DNA of 64,000 bases, taken from Aselliscus stoliczkanus. Lineage: Eukaryota > Chordata > Mammalia > Chiroptera > Hipposideridae. This document shows, one piece after another, positions 12,341 through 23,948 of the stretch (within the stretch, counting starts at the first letter, position 1; every line of letters starts with the position of its first letter). Where the stretch lies: the NCBI GenBank assembly GCA_033961575.1, contig CM066737.1, positions 66,112,771 through 66,176,770 of the forward strand. The letters run 5' to 3'. The notes below the pieces were generated by a model. That model ran no database searches. It was not told where the DNA came from and saw nothing but the letters and a program-made list of their open reading frames with translations. Both the position numbers and the translations under genes were made by a program.

Positions 12341-12374
12341 ATCAAAATCATAAGGACCCTCGTTTTCGTTGTTA

Positions 12375-12470
12375 CAGCTTGTAAGTAGTAGATTTGAACC
12401 TAGGATTTAAACTGAGGAATACTAGGTACATCTGACTCCAAGCATATGTTCTTAAGTTTTCCACCATTTA
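12375..12470 (-). repeat. MIR fragment, antisense
   Basis: The string gtaagtagtagatttgaacctaggattt is the antisense of the MIR region that precedes the conserved core. It is a short, decayed piece. Confidence 0.6.
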
Positions 12471-12879
12471 TCATATTTAATATTCATCAAGATTCCTGAA
12501 AATAGTGTTAAAACACAATTCCTTGGATCTCATCCCTTAACAAATGTTTGTGCAGGTGGTGCTTGTTGTTTTTGCCAACAGAACCACTTAGGCTTTCAGT
12601 TTTCCAGAAGAATTTATCTTGAACTCCAATATATAAAACAAATAAAAACAGCTTCTTTAGTTCAAGCAGAAGTTTCAGAGTTCAGTTTAAACCACTGTTT
12701 AACTTCTCCTTCACTCAACCCATCCTCTAAGACCAGTCCTTGAGGTTTCTTTTTACTGTTTGAAATTCATTTCCTGAATCCATACTAAAATTTAAAATGG
12801 TATTCTACTATAATTCTAGAAAAATAACCTACAGAAATACTTGCACAATTGTGGATCAAAAGGTGTGATAAAAAAATAT

Positions 12880-13395
12880 GGTGAATGTTTAAATAAAAAT
12901 AATTATTACAGTAAAAGACAGATTGCAATTAATGCCCCTCAAAATACTCCCTCTCGTTGAACACACTATCCCATCATTCTTGCCCTTTCTGAAGCAGTTC
13001 TGGAAGTCCTCTTTCGTGAGTGTCTTTAGTTGCATTGTCATGACAACCTCAATATCCTGAATCATTTTGACTTTGGGGAAGAGCCAGAAGTTGCACAGTG
13101 CCAGATCTGGTGAATAAGGTGGATGAGGACACACTGTAATGTTTTTATTTGACAGAAATTGCTGTATTGGAAGCAGTGTGTGACATGGGGCATTGTCGTG
13201 ATGGAGGGTGAAACCATTTGCCCATTTCTCAGGCCATTTTCTATGCACATTGTTTCTTAAACACTCTAATAAGCCCTTATAATATTCAGAGTTCACCATA
13301 GTGTTCCTGGGTACAAATTCAGCTCGCACAACTCCATCAAGGCCAAAAAAAACCACAATTAACATCGTCTTGATGTTATGAGCAGCATTCACTGT
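12880..13395 (-). pseudogene. Mariner transposase remnant (dead)
   Basis: The minus-strand open frame encodes about 167 residues of a Tc1/mariner transposase, C-terminal half. Visible motifs are TMLIVVFFGLDGVV, AEFVPRNTMV, LHHDNAPCH and YSPDLALCNFWLFPK, then EDFQNCF near the end. In mariners the last two catalytic aspartates are separated by 34 residues. Here the D of HHDN is followed 35 positions later by N (ALCN), so the third catalytic acid is lost. The N-terminal DNA-binding half and a convincing right terminal inverted repeat are missing. Enzymes of this family cut and paste at TA; this one could not. The subfamily is not assigned. Confidence 0.85.
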
Positions 13396-13564
13396 TTTGT
13401 TTTTTTTTCATCTCACTTCGTAAGTATATACGAGTGCTCACTCAGCCTAAAAGGCAAACTATGGTTACCTCGAGGGGATTGGAAGTGGGTGGGAAAGATT
13501 TCAATTTCACACTTCCAAATCACTTGGTTTTCTTCTTCTTCTATCTTAAATACATATTCTTTGT

Positions 13565-13719
13565 TTTAGCATTTAAGAAGACAGGAAAAGAAGTGGAAAA
13601 GGAGAGGATAAAAGAAAAACAGGAGAATGAAAAAGGGAAGAAGGGAAAGGGAAAAGAACAGAAGAGGGAGGAAAACAAGAGAGTAATAAAAAGGAATGAG
13701 GGAAAGGGGGAAGAAAGAG

Positions 13720-13766
<47 letters not shown>

Positions 13767-13915
13767 AGAGAAATTGTAAAATGGAAAAATAAAGAGAAAG
13801 ATAGTAGAGCATCATAGGGAAAAAAGAATAAAAGGAAGAGAAAGAAAGAACAGGAAAGAAAATAAGACATACAGAAAAGGAAGAGAGGGAGGGTGGGAGG
13901 AAGGGAGGAACCAGA
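13565..13915 (+). repeat. Polypurine tract with (GA)n core
   Basis: For about 350 bases the plus strand is almost entirely A and G, with a (GA)n run at 13722-13762. The minus-strand open frames over it encode Ser/Leu/Phe repeats and are artefacts. Long mirror-like purine tracts can adopt triplex (H-DNA) structure; that is inference. Confidence 0.85.
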
Positions 13916-14935
13916 TTAGAATGCTTCTTTAAATTTGTTACCATAGGGCTAAGGGTTTGGACCACGAATTAAGATAGTTTCCTTTAAATGCTGATGTTCT
14001 ATGGATTCAAGAGTGGGAACCTAGTCAGGAAGGTATTTTTGTACCTTTTAAGCACTCCTGCTCCCTCTTGCTGCTTCCACAGGCAGACTGCCTAAAGCAG
14101 GTTCCAGGTGTGAGTAGGGCTCTGTGATGACTTTATGCTTCTTAGTTATGTTTCTACTAATCATAAGGAAGGAATTATCAGATCTACTTGGAAAAGTCTT
14201 CTTAGTCCTAACAGGAATGTATTATTCCTAGCTTTTATTTTTCCTATTGATTTATGTAAATGCTATCATCTTCTCTAGCTGAAAATGACCCCAGCAGTAG
14301 CTTTACTCCATCTGCTTTTACTGTTGTCATCCAGATAACAAAGGTTTATTTCCAAAGTTTTTGTGTACTTACCAGAAGAAAAAAATTTAAAGGAATACTA
14401 AAAACATTTTAAAACATTTTTAAAGTAGTTATATAAAACAGTTTTTGTCACTCAAACACACAACTTTTGCCTCTTTTGTCTTCAAAGCAAATAATACTTT
14501 TGTTACCTGAATTTTTCTCCGCATTTTCATTACTAATACCACATTTTTATTCCTTCACTTGTTACTTCTGTGTATAGTGTACATTCCCATTGTATTTAAG
14601 GCAAAGTTCAGTATACACTGAGGATGTCTCACTAAAGAAAAGTTTTGTTGCTGTAAGGTACATATGTAATGGTGAAAAAAATATATATGTATATATAGGT
14701 TGGTACCCTTCACAAAAGGACATTTCCCTCAGTTTTCCCCACATTTTGCCTACCCGACAGACAAGGTGCTTCTTTAAGTTGCAGTTATGAAGGAGGATTG
14801 CCTAACTAGTTTTGTTCTCAACTCCAAGACAGGGAGAGCTCACTGAGTACAGGTTTATTTCATAAAAGTCCCTCTTAGGTGTCCTTTAGTTTGGACATTT
14901 ACAAAGACCATGAAAGCATTTATTGGAAATGACTA
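13916..14935. other. Unassigned DNA
   Basis: No gene or clear repeat is seen, only ordinary AT-rich sequence. Confidence 0.35.
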
Positions 14936-15010
14936 TAAAACAGTGGTTCTCAAAACTAACCTTGACTTTGAATCAACCTTGGGAGCTTGTTAAAAAGAGA
15001 CCCAGGTCTC
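14936..15010 (+). repeat. MER5A-like hAT fragment
   Basis: It begins aacagtggttctcaaaac and continues ccttgggagcttgttaaaaag, which matches the recalled first part of MER5A. The rest of the element is missing. Confidence 0.65.
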
Positions 15011-15139
15011 ACATGGTTCTTCTTTCACATGGCGAGTATTGTTTTTTCCTGCTTCAGTAATCCTATTACTACATCTTAAAAATTGCTTATGCAGGCTTTA
15101 GGTTTTAAGTTCTTAACAATTGATCTCTATTGAACAGTC

Positions 15140-15475
15140 ATTTCAATATGCTATTGAACAGCAGTGTTCAATAGAAATATAATGCAAACAACATATGTAA
15201 TTTTCTATTTTCCAGTACCTTCATTTAAAAAGTAAAGACAAATAGGTAAAATCAATTTTAATAATTTCATTTAACCCAGTGTAATCAAAATATTATAATT
15301 TCATCATTTAATCAATATAAAATATTAATGAGGAGTTTTACGTTATTTTTTAATTCATATGAATTCTATGAAATCCAGTGTATATTTTATACTTACAGCT
15401 CATGTCAATTTGGACTAGCTACATTTCAAGGGCTCAATAGTCACATATGGATACAGTCTACTAAATCCATACAGA
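15140..15475 (+). repeat. Nonautonomous hAT-type DNA transposon relic
   Basis: It starts near gtgttcaatagaaatataatg and ends near ctcaatagtcacatatgg. A second, more decayed member with the same layout lies at 25382-25685. Both resemble an old mammalian hAT element flanked by gtccaatag-type termini. The exact family name is uncertain. Confidence 0.6.
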
Positions 15476-15776
15476 TCTAGAAGGCTGTGGTTGTGGCTTT
15501 ACTCTGACTGCATCAAATCTTCATGTATATTTTCTTAATGTGCATCATTCCTGCTATGCTGTAGCAAAATGCAGTTTAATGGCATCTGAGCTGAAAAAGA
15601 TCTCTCATGATGTATGAAAATGGTTACTAGACAATTTCATATACAATGCTACTAAGTGTTTCCTAGAAAGCAGAAGCTCCTGTATTAGCTGTTTATTCAT
15701 TCTTGACCACACTATGCAGGTTAAATAAACAATGCTTCACAATGTATATTGGATATACTGTAAAAAACTGACTTTT

Positions 15777-15794
15777 AAGAATGAACCCATTTGT
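15777..15794 (+). repeat. Left target-site duplication of L1
   Basis: aagaatgaacccatttgt is repeated exactly at 19326-19343 and defines the L1 insertion between them. Confidence 0.95.
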
Positions 15795-15795
15795 T

Positions 15796-17304
15796 GAGAT
15801 CAAGGAGGAAATCAAAAGATACCTCGAGACAAACGAAAATGAAAACACCACGACCCAAAATCTCTGGGATGCTGCGAAAGCAGTCCTAAGAGGGAAGTTT
15901 ATAGCAGTGAAGGCCTACCTAAAGAAGGAAGAAAAATCTCAAATCAACAGGTTATCCTAACACCTAAGGGAACTGGAAAAAGAACAGCAAAAGAGGCCCA
16001 AGGGGAGTACAAGAAAGGAGATAATAAAGACCAGAGCAGAAATAAACAATATAGAGAACAGAAAAACAATTCAAAAGATCAATGAAACCAAGAGCTGGTT
16101 TCTTGAGAAGATAAACAAAATTGACAAACCTCTAGCCAGGCTCATCAAAAAAAAAAAAAGAGAGAGGACTCAAATTAGCAAAATCATGAATGAAAGAGGG
16201 GAAATGACTACAGACATGACAGAAATACAAAAAATTCTAAGAAATTACTATGAGCAACTATATGCCAACAAATTTGACAATCTGGAAGAAATGGATAATT
16301 TTCTAGAAGCATACAACCTTCCAAAGCTAACGCAAGAAGAAACAGAAAATCTAAATACCCTGATTACTACCAAGGAAATTGAATCAGTAATTGACAAGCT
16401 CCCAAAAAACAAAAGCCCTGGACCAGACGGCTTCACAAGTGAATTTTATCAAACATTCAAAAAAGAACTGTCACCTATTCTTCTCAAACTATTCCAAAAA
16501 ATCCAGAAGGAGGGAAGGCTCCCAAACTCTTTTTATGAAGCCTCTATCACCCTGATTCCAAAACCAGATAAAGACATCACAAAAAAGGAAAACTACAGGC
16601 CAATCTCCCTGATGAATATAGATGCAAAAATTCTCAATAAAATATTAGCAAACAGAATTCAGAAATATATTAAGAAGATCATACATCATGATCAAGTGGG
16701 ATTCATCCCTAGTGCGCAAGGCTGGTTCAACATCCGTAAATCAATTAATGTGATACACCACATCAACAAAATGAAGGATAAAGATCCCATGGTCATTTCA
16801 ATAGATGCAGAAAAAGCATTTGACAAAATCCAACAGCCATTTATGTTAAAAACCCTTAGCAAATTGGGAATACAGGGATCATATCTCAACATAATAAAAG
16901 CCATATATGATAAACCTACAGCTAACATCATACTCAATGGGGAAAAGCTAAAACCATTCCCCTTAAGATCAGGAACAAGACAAGGCTGTCCACTTTCTCC
17001 TCTTTTATTCAACATAGTGCTGGAAGTTCTAGCCACAGCAATCAGACAACAAAAAGAAATAAAAGGCATCCAAATTGGCAATGAAGAAGTAAAATTGTCA
17101 TTATATGCAGATGACATGATACTGTATATAGAGAACCCCAAAGACTCCATCAAAAAACTATTGGAACTGATAGATGAATTCAGTAAAGTAGCAGGATATA
17201 AAATCAATGTTCAGAAATCGGTGGCGTTTGCATATACCAATAATAAACTAATGGAAAGAGAAATTAAGAAACTGTCTCATTTACAATTGCGTCAAGAACT
17301 ATAA
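15796..17304 (+). pseudogene. L1 ORF2 remnant: reverse transcriptase part
   Basis: The frame encodes the end of the linker and the whole reverse transcriptase palm of L1 ORF2p. A stop at about 15957-15959 (TAA) interrupts the start; from 16186 the frame is open for 372 codons. Visible motifs are [53 protein letters not shown] and the catalytic [13 protein letters not shown] (YADD at 17104-17115). Unlike the full-length copy at 50-51 kb, the metal-binding aspartates are intact. A one-base deletion near 17270, relative to that copy, shifts the frame into the next segment. Without endonuclease, promoter and start codon it is non-functional. Confidence 0.9.
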
Positions 17305-18833
17305 AATACCTAGGAATAAATTTAACCAAAGAAGTGAAAGATCTGTACTCAGAAAATTATAAGACACTGAAGAAAGAAATCATAGAAGATACAAATAAAT
17401 GGAAACACCTACCATGCTCATGGATAGGAAGAATTAATATAGTTAAAATGTCCATACTGCCTAAAGCAATATATAGATTCAATGCAATTCCTATCAAATT
17501 ACCAAGGGCATTTTTCACAGAAATAGAAAATATAATCCTAAAGTTTATATGGAATCATAAAAGACCCAGAATAGCCTCGGCAATTCTGAGGAATAAAAAC
17601 AAAGTCGGGGGGATCACGCTACCAGACATCAAAACCTACTACAAGGCCACAGTAATCAAGACAGTTTGGTATTGGCATAAAAACAGGCACATCGATCAGT
17701 GGAACAGAACAGAGAGCCCAGAAATAAATCCAAGTATTTACGGACAGTTAATCTATGACAAGGGAAACAAGAATTTACACTGGAGTAAAGATAGTCTATT
17801 CAATAAATGGTGCTGGGAAAATTGGACTGACACATGCAAAAAAATGAAACTGGATCATCTCCTTACGCCTTATACAAGAACAAATTCAAAATGGATTAAA
17901 GACTTAAATGTAAGACCTGAAACCATAAAAATCCTAAAAGAAAATATAGGGAGTACATTTGCAGACATTACCCGGAGCAATATTTTTACTGATACATCCC
18001 TACGGGCAAGGGAAGTAAAAGAAAAAATGAACATATGGGATTATATCAGACTTAAAAGTTTTTTCACAACAAAGGAAAACATTAATAAAACAAAAAGGAA
18101 GCCTACTGAATGGGAGAATATATTTGCCAACGATATATCTGATAAGGGGTTAATATCCAAAATTTATAAAACACTCATGAAACTCAACACCAAAAAAACA
18201 AACAACCCAATTAAAAAATGGGCAGAAGATATGAAGAGACATTTCTCTAAAGAGGACATACAGATGGCCAACAGGCATATGAAAAAAAGTTCAACCTCAC
18301 TGGTCATTAGGGAAATGCAAATAAAAACCACCATGAGATACCACCTCACTCCAGTCAGAATGGCTATCATCAACAAATCAACAAACAACAAGTGCTGGCG
18401 GGGCTGTGGGGAAAAGGAGACCCTGCTGCACTGTTGGTGGGACTGTAGATTGGTGCAGCCACTATGGAAGTCAGTATGGAGGTATCTCAAAGAACTGGAA
18501 ATAGAGCTACCGTTTGACCCAGCAATTCCACTCCTAGCTATTTATCCTGAAAAAACCAAGACACTTATTCAAAAAAAGTTATGCACCCCGATGTTCATAG
18601 CAGCACAATTTACAATAGCTAAGACTTGGAAACAACCAAAATGCCCGTCAGTAGATGACTGGATTAAGAAACTGTGGTATATTTATACAATGGAGTATTA
18701 CTCCGCTATAAGGAAGAATGAAATCGTGCCATTTGCAATGATATGGATGGACCTAGAGACTATAATGTTGAGTGAAATAAGTCAGTCAGAGAAGGACAAA
18801 TACCATATGATCTCACTCATATGTGGAATCTGA
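17283..18833 (+). pseudogene. L1 ORF2 remnant: thumb and C-terminal domain
   Basis: After the upstream frameshift this segment stays open for about 500 codons to the natural ORF2 stop (TGA, 18831-18833). It covers the RT thumb ([35 protein letters not shown]), the middle region and the cysteine-rich C-terminus ([18 protein letters not shown] at about 18393-18446), and ends [13 protein letters not shown]. The Cys/His motif is the L1 ORF2p C-terminal zinc-knuckle-like feature needed for ribonucleoprotein function. With so few lesions, the copy is young. Confidence 0.9.
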
Positions 18834-19325
18834 AAAACTGTATGAATGAGCAAAGTAAACAGAAACTGTCTCATAGATATAGAGGAAAAATCAGGGTTGC
18901 TAATTTGGAGAGGAATGGGGATGAGGGAAAAGGGGAAGGGATTAGACAGCAAAAATAGGCAACTACAATATTGCTACTGGGATAGGAAAAACAGTTTGGG
19001 GAATATAATTAATAATGTTGTAAATATTCTGTGGAATGTCAGATGATCATAGGTCTTGTTAGGGAGACCATTTCATGGATGGAGTAGAGGTTTGATCACT
19101 GCACTGTATTACTAAAGTGGAGGTGGTATACCTACTGTAATTGAATATATATAGATAGTCACGGGATGTGGATCATACTGTGGAAGAGAGTCAGAGGAAG
19201 AGTAATAGATATATATGATATGGGGGGAGTGGGGTGGTGTATTGGGGGTGGGGGGTTGTCACTTTGAGGGGTAAAATGTATAACTATTGCACTGTGTTGT
19301 ACACCTGAAACTAATTAAAAAAAAA

Positions 19326-19343
19326 AAGAATGAACCCATTTGT
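19326..19343 (+). repeat. Right target-site duplication of L1
   Basis: It matches 15777-15794 exactly. Confidence 0.95.
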
Positions 19344-19619
19344 AATATGAGATATATGTCGAATATCAGAGATTAATGGTCAACAGAACAGTCATGTAAG
19401 AGTAGAAGCATTGATAGATAAGTATGGAGAGACTAGGCAAAGGACTATGGCCTGGGGATGCATGGAACTGGAGCAACAGATAGGACATGTAAAATCCTAT
19501 ACAAGAGAAAGGAGATGCGCATAAGGATAGAAAGATATCTAAATTAGTGTGGATCTGCATGCTTCACATCATTGGCTTCAAAGAAAAACTCCGTTGGTCC
19601 AGTGTTTGGGGACATTTTA
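19344..19619. other. Unassigned spacer between two L1s
   Basis: No gene or repeat is recognised. Confidence 0.35.
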
Positions 19620-21610
19620 TTGAATAAAAGAAATAAAAGACACAAAATTTGGAATGAAGAAGTCAAATTGTCACTTTTTGCAGATGATATGATAGAACGT
19701 TCTAAAGACTTCACCTCCCCCCACCAAAAAAAAAAAATGGAAACAATAAACAGAAAGAGTGAAGTTGCAGTATACAAAATAAATGTACAACATCCATTGG
19801 ATTCCTATATACAACAATGACATTTCAGAAAAAGAACTGAAAGAAAAAAAAAAGAAAAAAAACAATTCCTTTTGCAATTGCAACAAAAAGAATGAAATAC
19901 CTAGGATGTGAAGGACCTATGCAGAGAAAATTATAAGACATTAAAAAACATTGTAGAAGACACAAAGAAATGGAAAGGTATTATGTGTTTGTGGATTGGG
20001 AGAATCAACATAGTTAAAATGGCCATATTACCCAAAGCAATATACAGATTTAATGCAATCCCCATCAAAATCCCAATGGCATTTTTTAAAGAAATAGAAC
20101 AAAATGTCATCAGATTTGTATGGAACCACAAAAGACCCTGAATAACCAAAGCAATCCTGAGAAAAAAGAACAAAGAGGAAATATTACACTGCCTGACTTC
20201 AGGTTATACTACAGAGCAACAATAATCAGAGCAGCATGGTATTGGCAGAAAACCAGACACACAGATCAGTGGATTAGAATTGAGGACCCAGAAATAGACT
20301 CATATATGTCGACAGATAATTTTCAACAAAGGAGCCAAAAACATACAATGGAGAAAAGAAAGCTTCTGCAATAAATGGTGCTGGGAAAATTGGAAAGCCA
20401 CGTGCAAAAGAATGAAACTAGACTGCTGTTACCAAATTTAACTCAAAATAGATCAAAGACCTAAACATAAGAACTGAAAGGATAACTTTCACAGAAGAAA
20501 GCATAGATACTAACTTATGGACCTTGGGTTTAGAGAGGATTTTATGAATTTGACCTCAAATATAAGAGAAATAAAAGAAAAATAAATGAATGGGATTATA
20601 TCAAACTGAAAAGCTCCTGTGCAGCAAAAGAAACCATCAACAAAATAAAGAGGCAACAAACTGAACGGGAGAAGATATTTGCAAACAACCCTTCCCATAA
20701 GGAGATAAAATCCAAACTATATAAAGAACGCATACAACTCAACAACAACAATAAAACAAACAATCCAATTAAAAAATGAGCAGAGGACCTGAACAGACAT
20801 TTCTCTCAATAAGACATACAAATAGCCAACAAATATATGAAAAAATGCTCAACATCACCAGCTAATAGGGAAATGGAACTCAAAACTACAGTGAGGTACC
20901 ACTGCACACCTGTTAGAATGGCTGTCATCAACAAGACAAGTAATAGCAAGTGTTGGAGAGGTTGTAGGGTAAAAGGAACTCTCATACACTGCTGGTATGA
21001 ATGTAAATTGATACAGCCACTGTGGAAAACAGTATAAAGGTTCCTCCAAAAATAATAGAATTACCATATGACCCAGCAATCCCTCTTCTGGGTATCTGCC
21101 CCCCAAATCCGTAAACATTTATCCATAAAGATATATGTACCCCTATGTTCATTGCAGCATTATTCATGGTGGTCAACACATGGAAACAACCAACATATCC
21201 TAAGGTAGATGATTGGATAAAGGAGATGTGGTACACATATACAATGGAGTATTACTCAGCCATAAGAAAAGATGAAATACTATACTGTTCTTTGTGGCAA
21301 CATGGCTGGATCTTGATATTATCATCCTAAGTGAAATAAGTCACTCATGTGTGGGATATAAAACTGAAAGCAACAAACAAATAAGACAGACAAAAACTCA
21401 TAGATAAAACAAGAATTTAGTGGTTACCAGAGGGCAAGGGGGGATGGGGGAGGTAGAAGAGGTTAAAGGATCAAATATGTGGTGATGGAAGGAGAACTGA
21501 CTCTGGGTGGTGAAAACACATGCAATATGTAGATGTATTATAGAATTGTATGTTTGAAACCTATATAATTTTACTAACCAATGCCATCTCAATAAATTTA
21601 ATAAGAAAAG
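19620..21610 (+). mobile_element. Older 5'-truncated L1
   Basis: It begins within the ORF2 reverse transcriptase (SLFADDMI at about 19670-19693) and runs to the ORF2 end and a bat-type 3' end (..aacctatataattttactaacc.. then caataaatttaataag). Decayed frames show [43 protein letters not shown] and [11 protein letters not shown]. Many indels and stops make it clearly older than the neighbouring 15.8-kb L1, and its 3' UTR differs from the young subfamily's. Confidence 0.85.
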
Positions 21611-21611
21611 A

Positions 21612-22215
21612 AAAAGAATGAATTATATTGTAAACCCAGTGCATATGAGTTGTGATAGTTATGTTTGCAAACTTGTTGCAACGATGTTGCTAACCTTTTT
21701 TTATATCAGGGGGATTATTCATTATGAATTTGTACCAACTGGTCAAACAGTTGACCAAGTTTCCTATTTGGAAGTGCTGAAAAGCCTGTGTGAAAAAGTT
21801 AGACAACCTGAACTTTTTGCAACAACAAATGGCTCTTGCGTCACGACAATGCACCAGCTCTCACAGCACTGTCTGTGAGGAAATTTTTAGCCAATAAACA
21901 AATAACTATATTGGAACACCCTCCCTACTCACCTGATCTGCCCCCCCAACGACTTCTTTCTTTACCTAAGGAGAAAGGAAATATTGAAAGGAAGACATTT
22001 TGGTGACATTCAGGACATCAAGGATTGTAATGTAATGACACCTCTGATGGGCATTCCAGAAGAAGAGTTCCAAAATTGCTTTGAAGGGTGGACTAGGTGC
22101 TGGCATCAGTGCATAGTTTTCCAAGGGGAATACTTCAAAGTTGACTGTAGTGATATTCAGCAATGAGGTATATAGCACTTTTTCTAGGATGAGTTTGCAA
22201 GCTTAATTGTCAGAC
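21612..22215 (+). pseudogene. Second mariner transposase remnant
   Basis: Plus-strand fragments in different frames read VATMLLTFFYIRGIIHYEFVPTGQTV, then (after a frameshift) a HDNAPA-like block near 21840-21870, an EHPPYSPDL block near 21915-21945, and EEEFQNCFEGW near 22055. A run of seven C at 21942-21948 sits inside the SPDL..NDFF region and breaks the frame. It is a different mariner lineage from the 12.9-kb copy (YEFVPTGQTV versus AEFVPRNTMV). It lies directly after the older L1's tail. It is dead. Confidence 0.8.
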
Positions 22216-22839
22216 CTTGTATGTAGAAATCAGATATTATTATAAACAAGCAGCAAAATCAAACCATTTATTTTGGCATCTCAAAAGGTCAATTCGATGT
22301 ATTGTAAGGTTAGTCTTAGTTATGAAGATTCAGCCATGCAAAATATTACCTATTTACAAATAGATCAACATGGCTGACCAAAATTTTGATAGTAAAAGTA
22401 ATCTAAAGACAAAATATAGTCATGTCGAATTACAATTGATGAGAATCTTCTAACTGAATCTGAAACTGCATTGTCCATGGATAGTGATGCTGAATTACAA
22501 GGGGTGGGGAGATAAAAATGCACAGGACATACCAGAGAAAAATTACAGAAAGTCCTGGGATTGGGGAAAAAAGTATACAAAAATCTATCAGACAGCCTGA
22601 GAAATTTTTACAGTAAAGTATAAGAAATAAATCAAGGAAAAACTACAGGTATTTTAGTTTGGATGCTTTTGATGGTATGTAACAGAAAATTCAACTTAAA
22701 TTGTTTTGCACAATGCAAGGAATTATTGGCAGAACACCACTGGAAAAGTCTAGGGGTAGGATTCCAGGCATAGTTTTATTAGACCTCTAGCTCAGTTTCT
22801 CTGTGATTCTTTTGTTATAGAACAGAAAGAGTGCATCCA
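22216..22839. other. Unassigned DNA
   Basis: No gene or named repeat is seen. Confidence 0.35.
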
Positions 22840-23462
22840 CCTTACACGAGCAGAGCCAAACACCAAGAATTGCAGTGGAGAAAGATTGGCTATTTTATTA
22901 ATGAATGGCACCCCATGGAGAAATATTGGCTATTTTATTGATGAATGGTGCCACCCAGGAGAACAGGAAGCTAATGCTCAAAAGCTTGAATTCCCCAATG
23001 GAATGTAGGCTACAGATTACATAGAGCAAAAATCACAAGACCCTGTGGGTTAAGTGGGGGAGGTGCTGGGAGCGGATTGGTCAGAGGTGAGGTTAGGGTA
23101 ATAAGTCATTTCTTCAGATCTTGAGGACAGTTCTGAGGTTTTTTTCCGAAGCCCCTCTCTCCATTCTCATGGGAAAGTAGCCAGGGGTCATTCCATTTCA
23201 GGGCTCAGGAGCTGAAACATAACTTAGGTCAAGATACTATCTTTTGCCTGCCAGAGGTGCAGTCTGTGTGACCATTAGTCAGGTCGGGCTACTGTCCTCT
23301 GCTGCCTCTGGGGTTGCTGATTTTCTGGGGGAAAGACTAGGTCTCTGAGGGGGAAGTGGGGAGAGAAAGAGGAGGAGGAGGAGGAGAAGAGAGAGATGAT
23401 TTCTAGAGCTAGGATTTTCAGGCTGTTCTTCCTCACTGTAGCAAAATGGCTGCAGCAGTTAT
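22840..23462 (-). repeat. Solo LTR-like repeat, copy B, antisense
   Basis: It is related to 11877-12340 (see the shared blocks there). It is longer, including a segment gggagcggattggtcagagg whose complement carries a CCAAT box, as in an LTR U3 promoter. Its right end, read on the minus strand, gives tgctgcagccattttgctac, a plausible LTR start. A GAGGAG run at 23360-23385 and a 40-bp tandem duplication at 22878-22957 are local changes. No retroviral genes adjoin it. Confidence 0.6.
22878..22957. repeat. 40-bp tandem duplication
   Basis: Two adjacent copies of a unit starting gagaaaKattggctatttta and continuing ..gaatggYrcc. differ at a few positions. It lies at the left edge of the LTR-like repeat. 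Confidence 0.85.
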
Positions 23463-23936
23463 AGGATTTATATCAACATACTACACTTTTGTACAAAAGT
23501 CCTGTACTTCATTCTGAACCAGTCTGAATCAGTGTGGTGGCCAGGGGAATACCATACGTTTATTACTTTAAGTCAAAGTTATTGACTCTCCATAGTTTGA
23601 TTGATATTGCAGAGGATGTGAGATTGTGCTAATTGGATTATGCTTCTCAGGGCTCACCCTTGTAAGGAGGGTCAATCTCACCCAATTGCAAGACTGCCAC
23701 ACAGTGAGGGAGGGGTGGAATGGATGCTGTGGAGACAAACAGATATCCACTTCAATGTAGCATAGGAAATATGTCCCGAATGATATATCTGAGAACCCAG
23801 CCAGAGAAATTTCAGTTAATCAGTCTGATCTGACTAAAGAGGAAACCTGGCTTTCAACATAATTAGCAAATGCCTAAGCCCTTTGCAAATAAACAAGCTA
23901 AATTACATGTAAGCACAATTATTTTGAAGACTTTAG
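23463..23936. other. Unassigned DNA
   Basis: No gene or named repeat is recognised. Confidence 0.35.
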
Positions 23937-23948
23937 AAAATCATTCTA

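Larger units (their letters stand above)
15795..19325 (+). mobile_element. 5'-truncated young L1
   Basis: It is flanked by a perfect 18-bp duplication and begins tgagatcaaggaggaaatca, equivalent to 49812 in the full-length L1. It therefore lacks the 5' UTR, ORF1 and the endonuclease. It carries the ORF2 reverse transcriptase and C-terminal regions, a 3' UTR with G-rich tracts at 19219-19258, and an A-rich tail at 19316-19325. Truncation from the 5' side is the usual result of incomplete reverse transcription. Confidence 0.95.

Noticed and set aside
13541..13965. Minus-strand Ser/Leu/Phe-rich frames
   Set aside because: They come from the polypurine/(GA)n tract; low-complexity sequence explains them.
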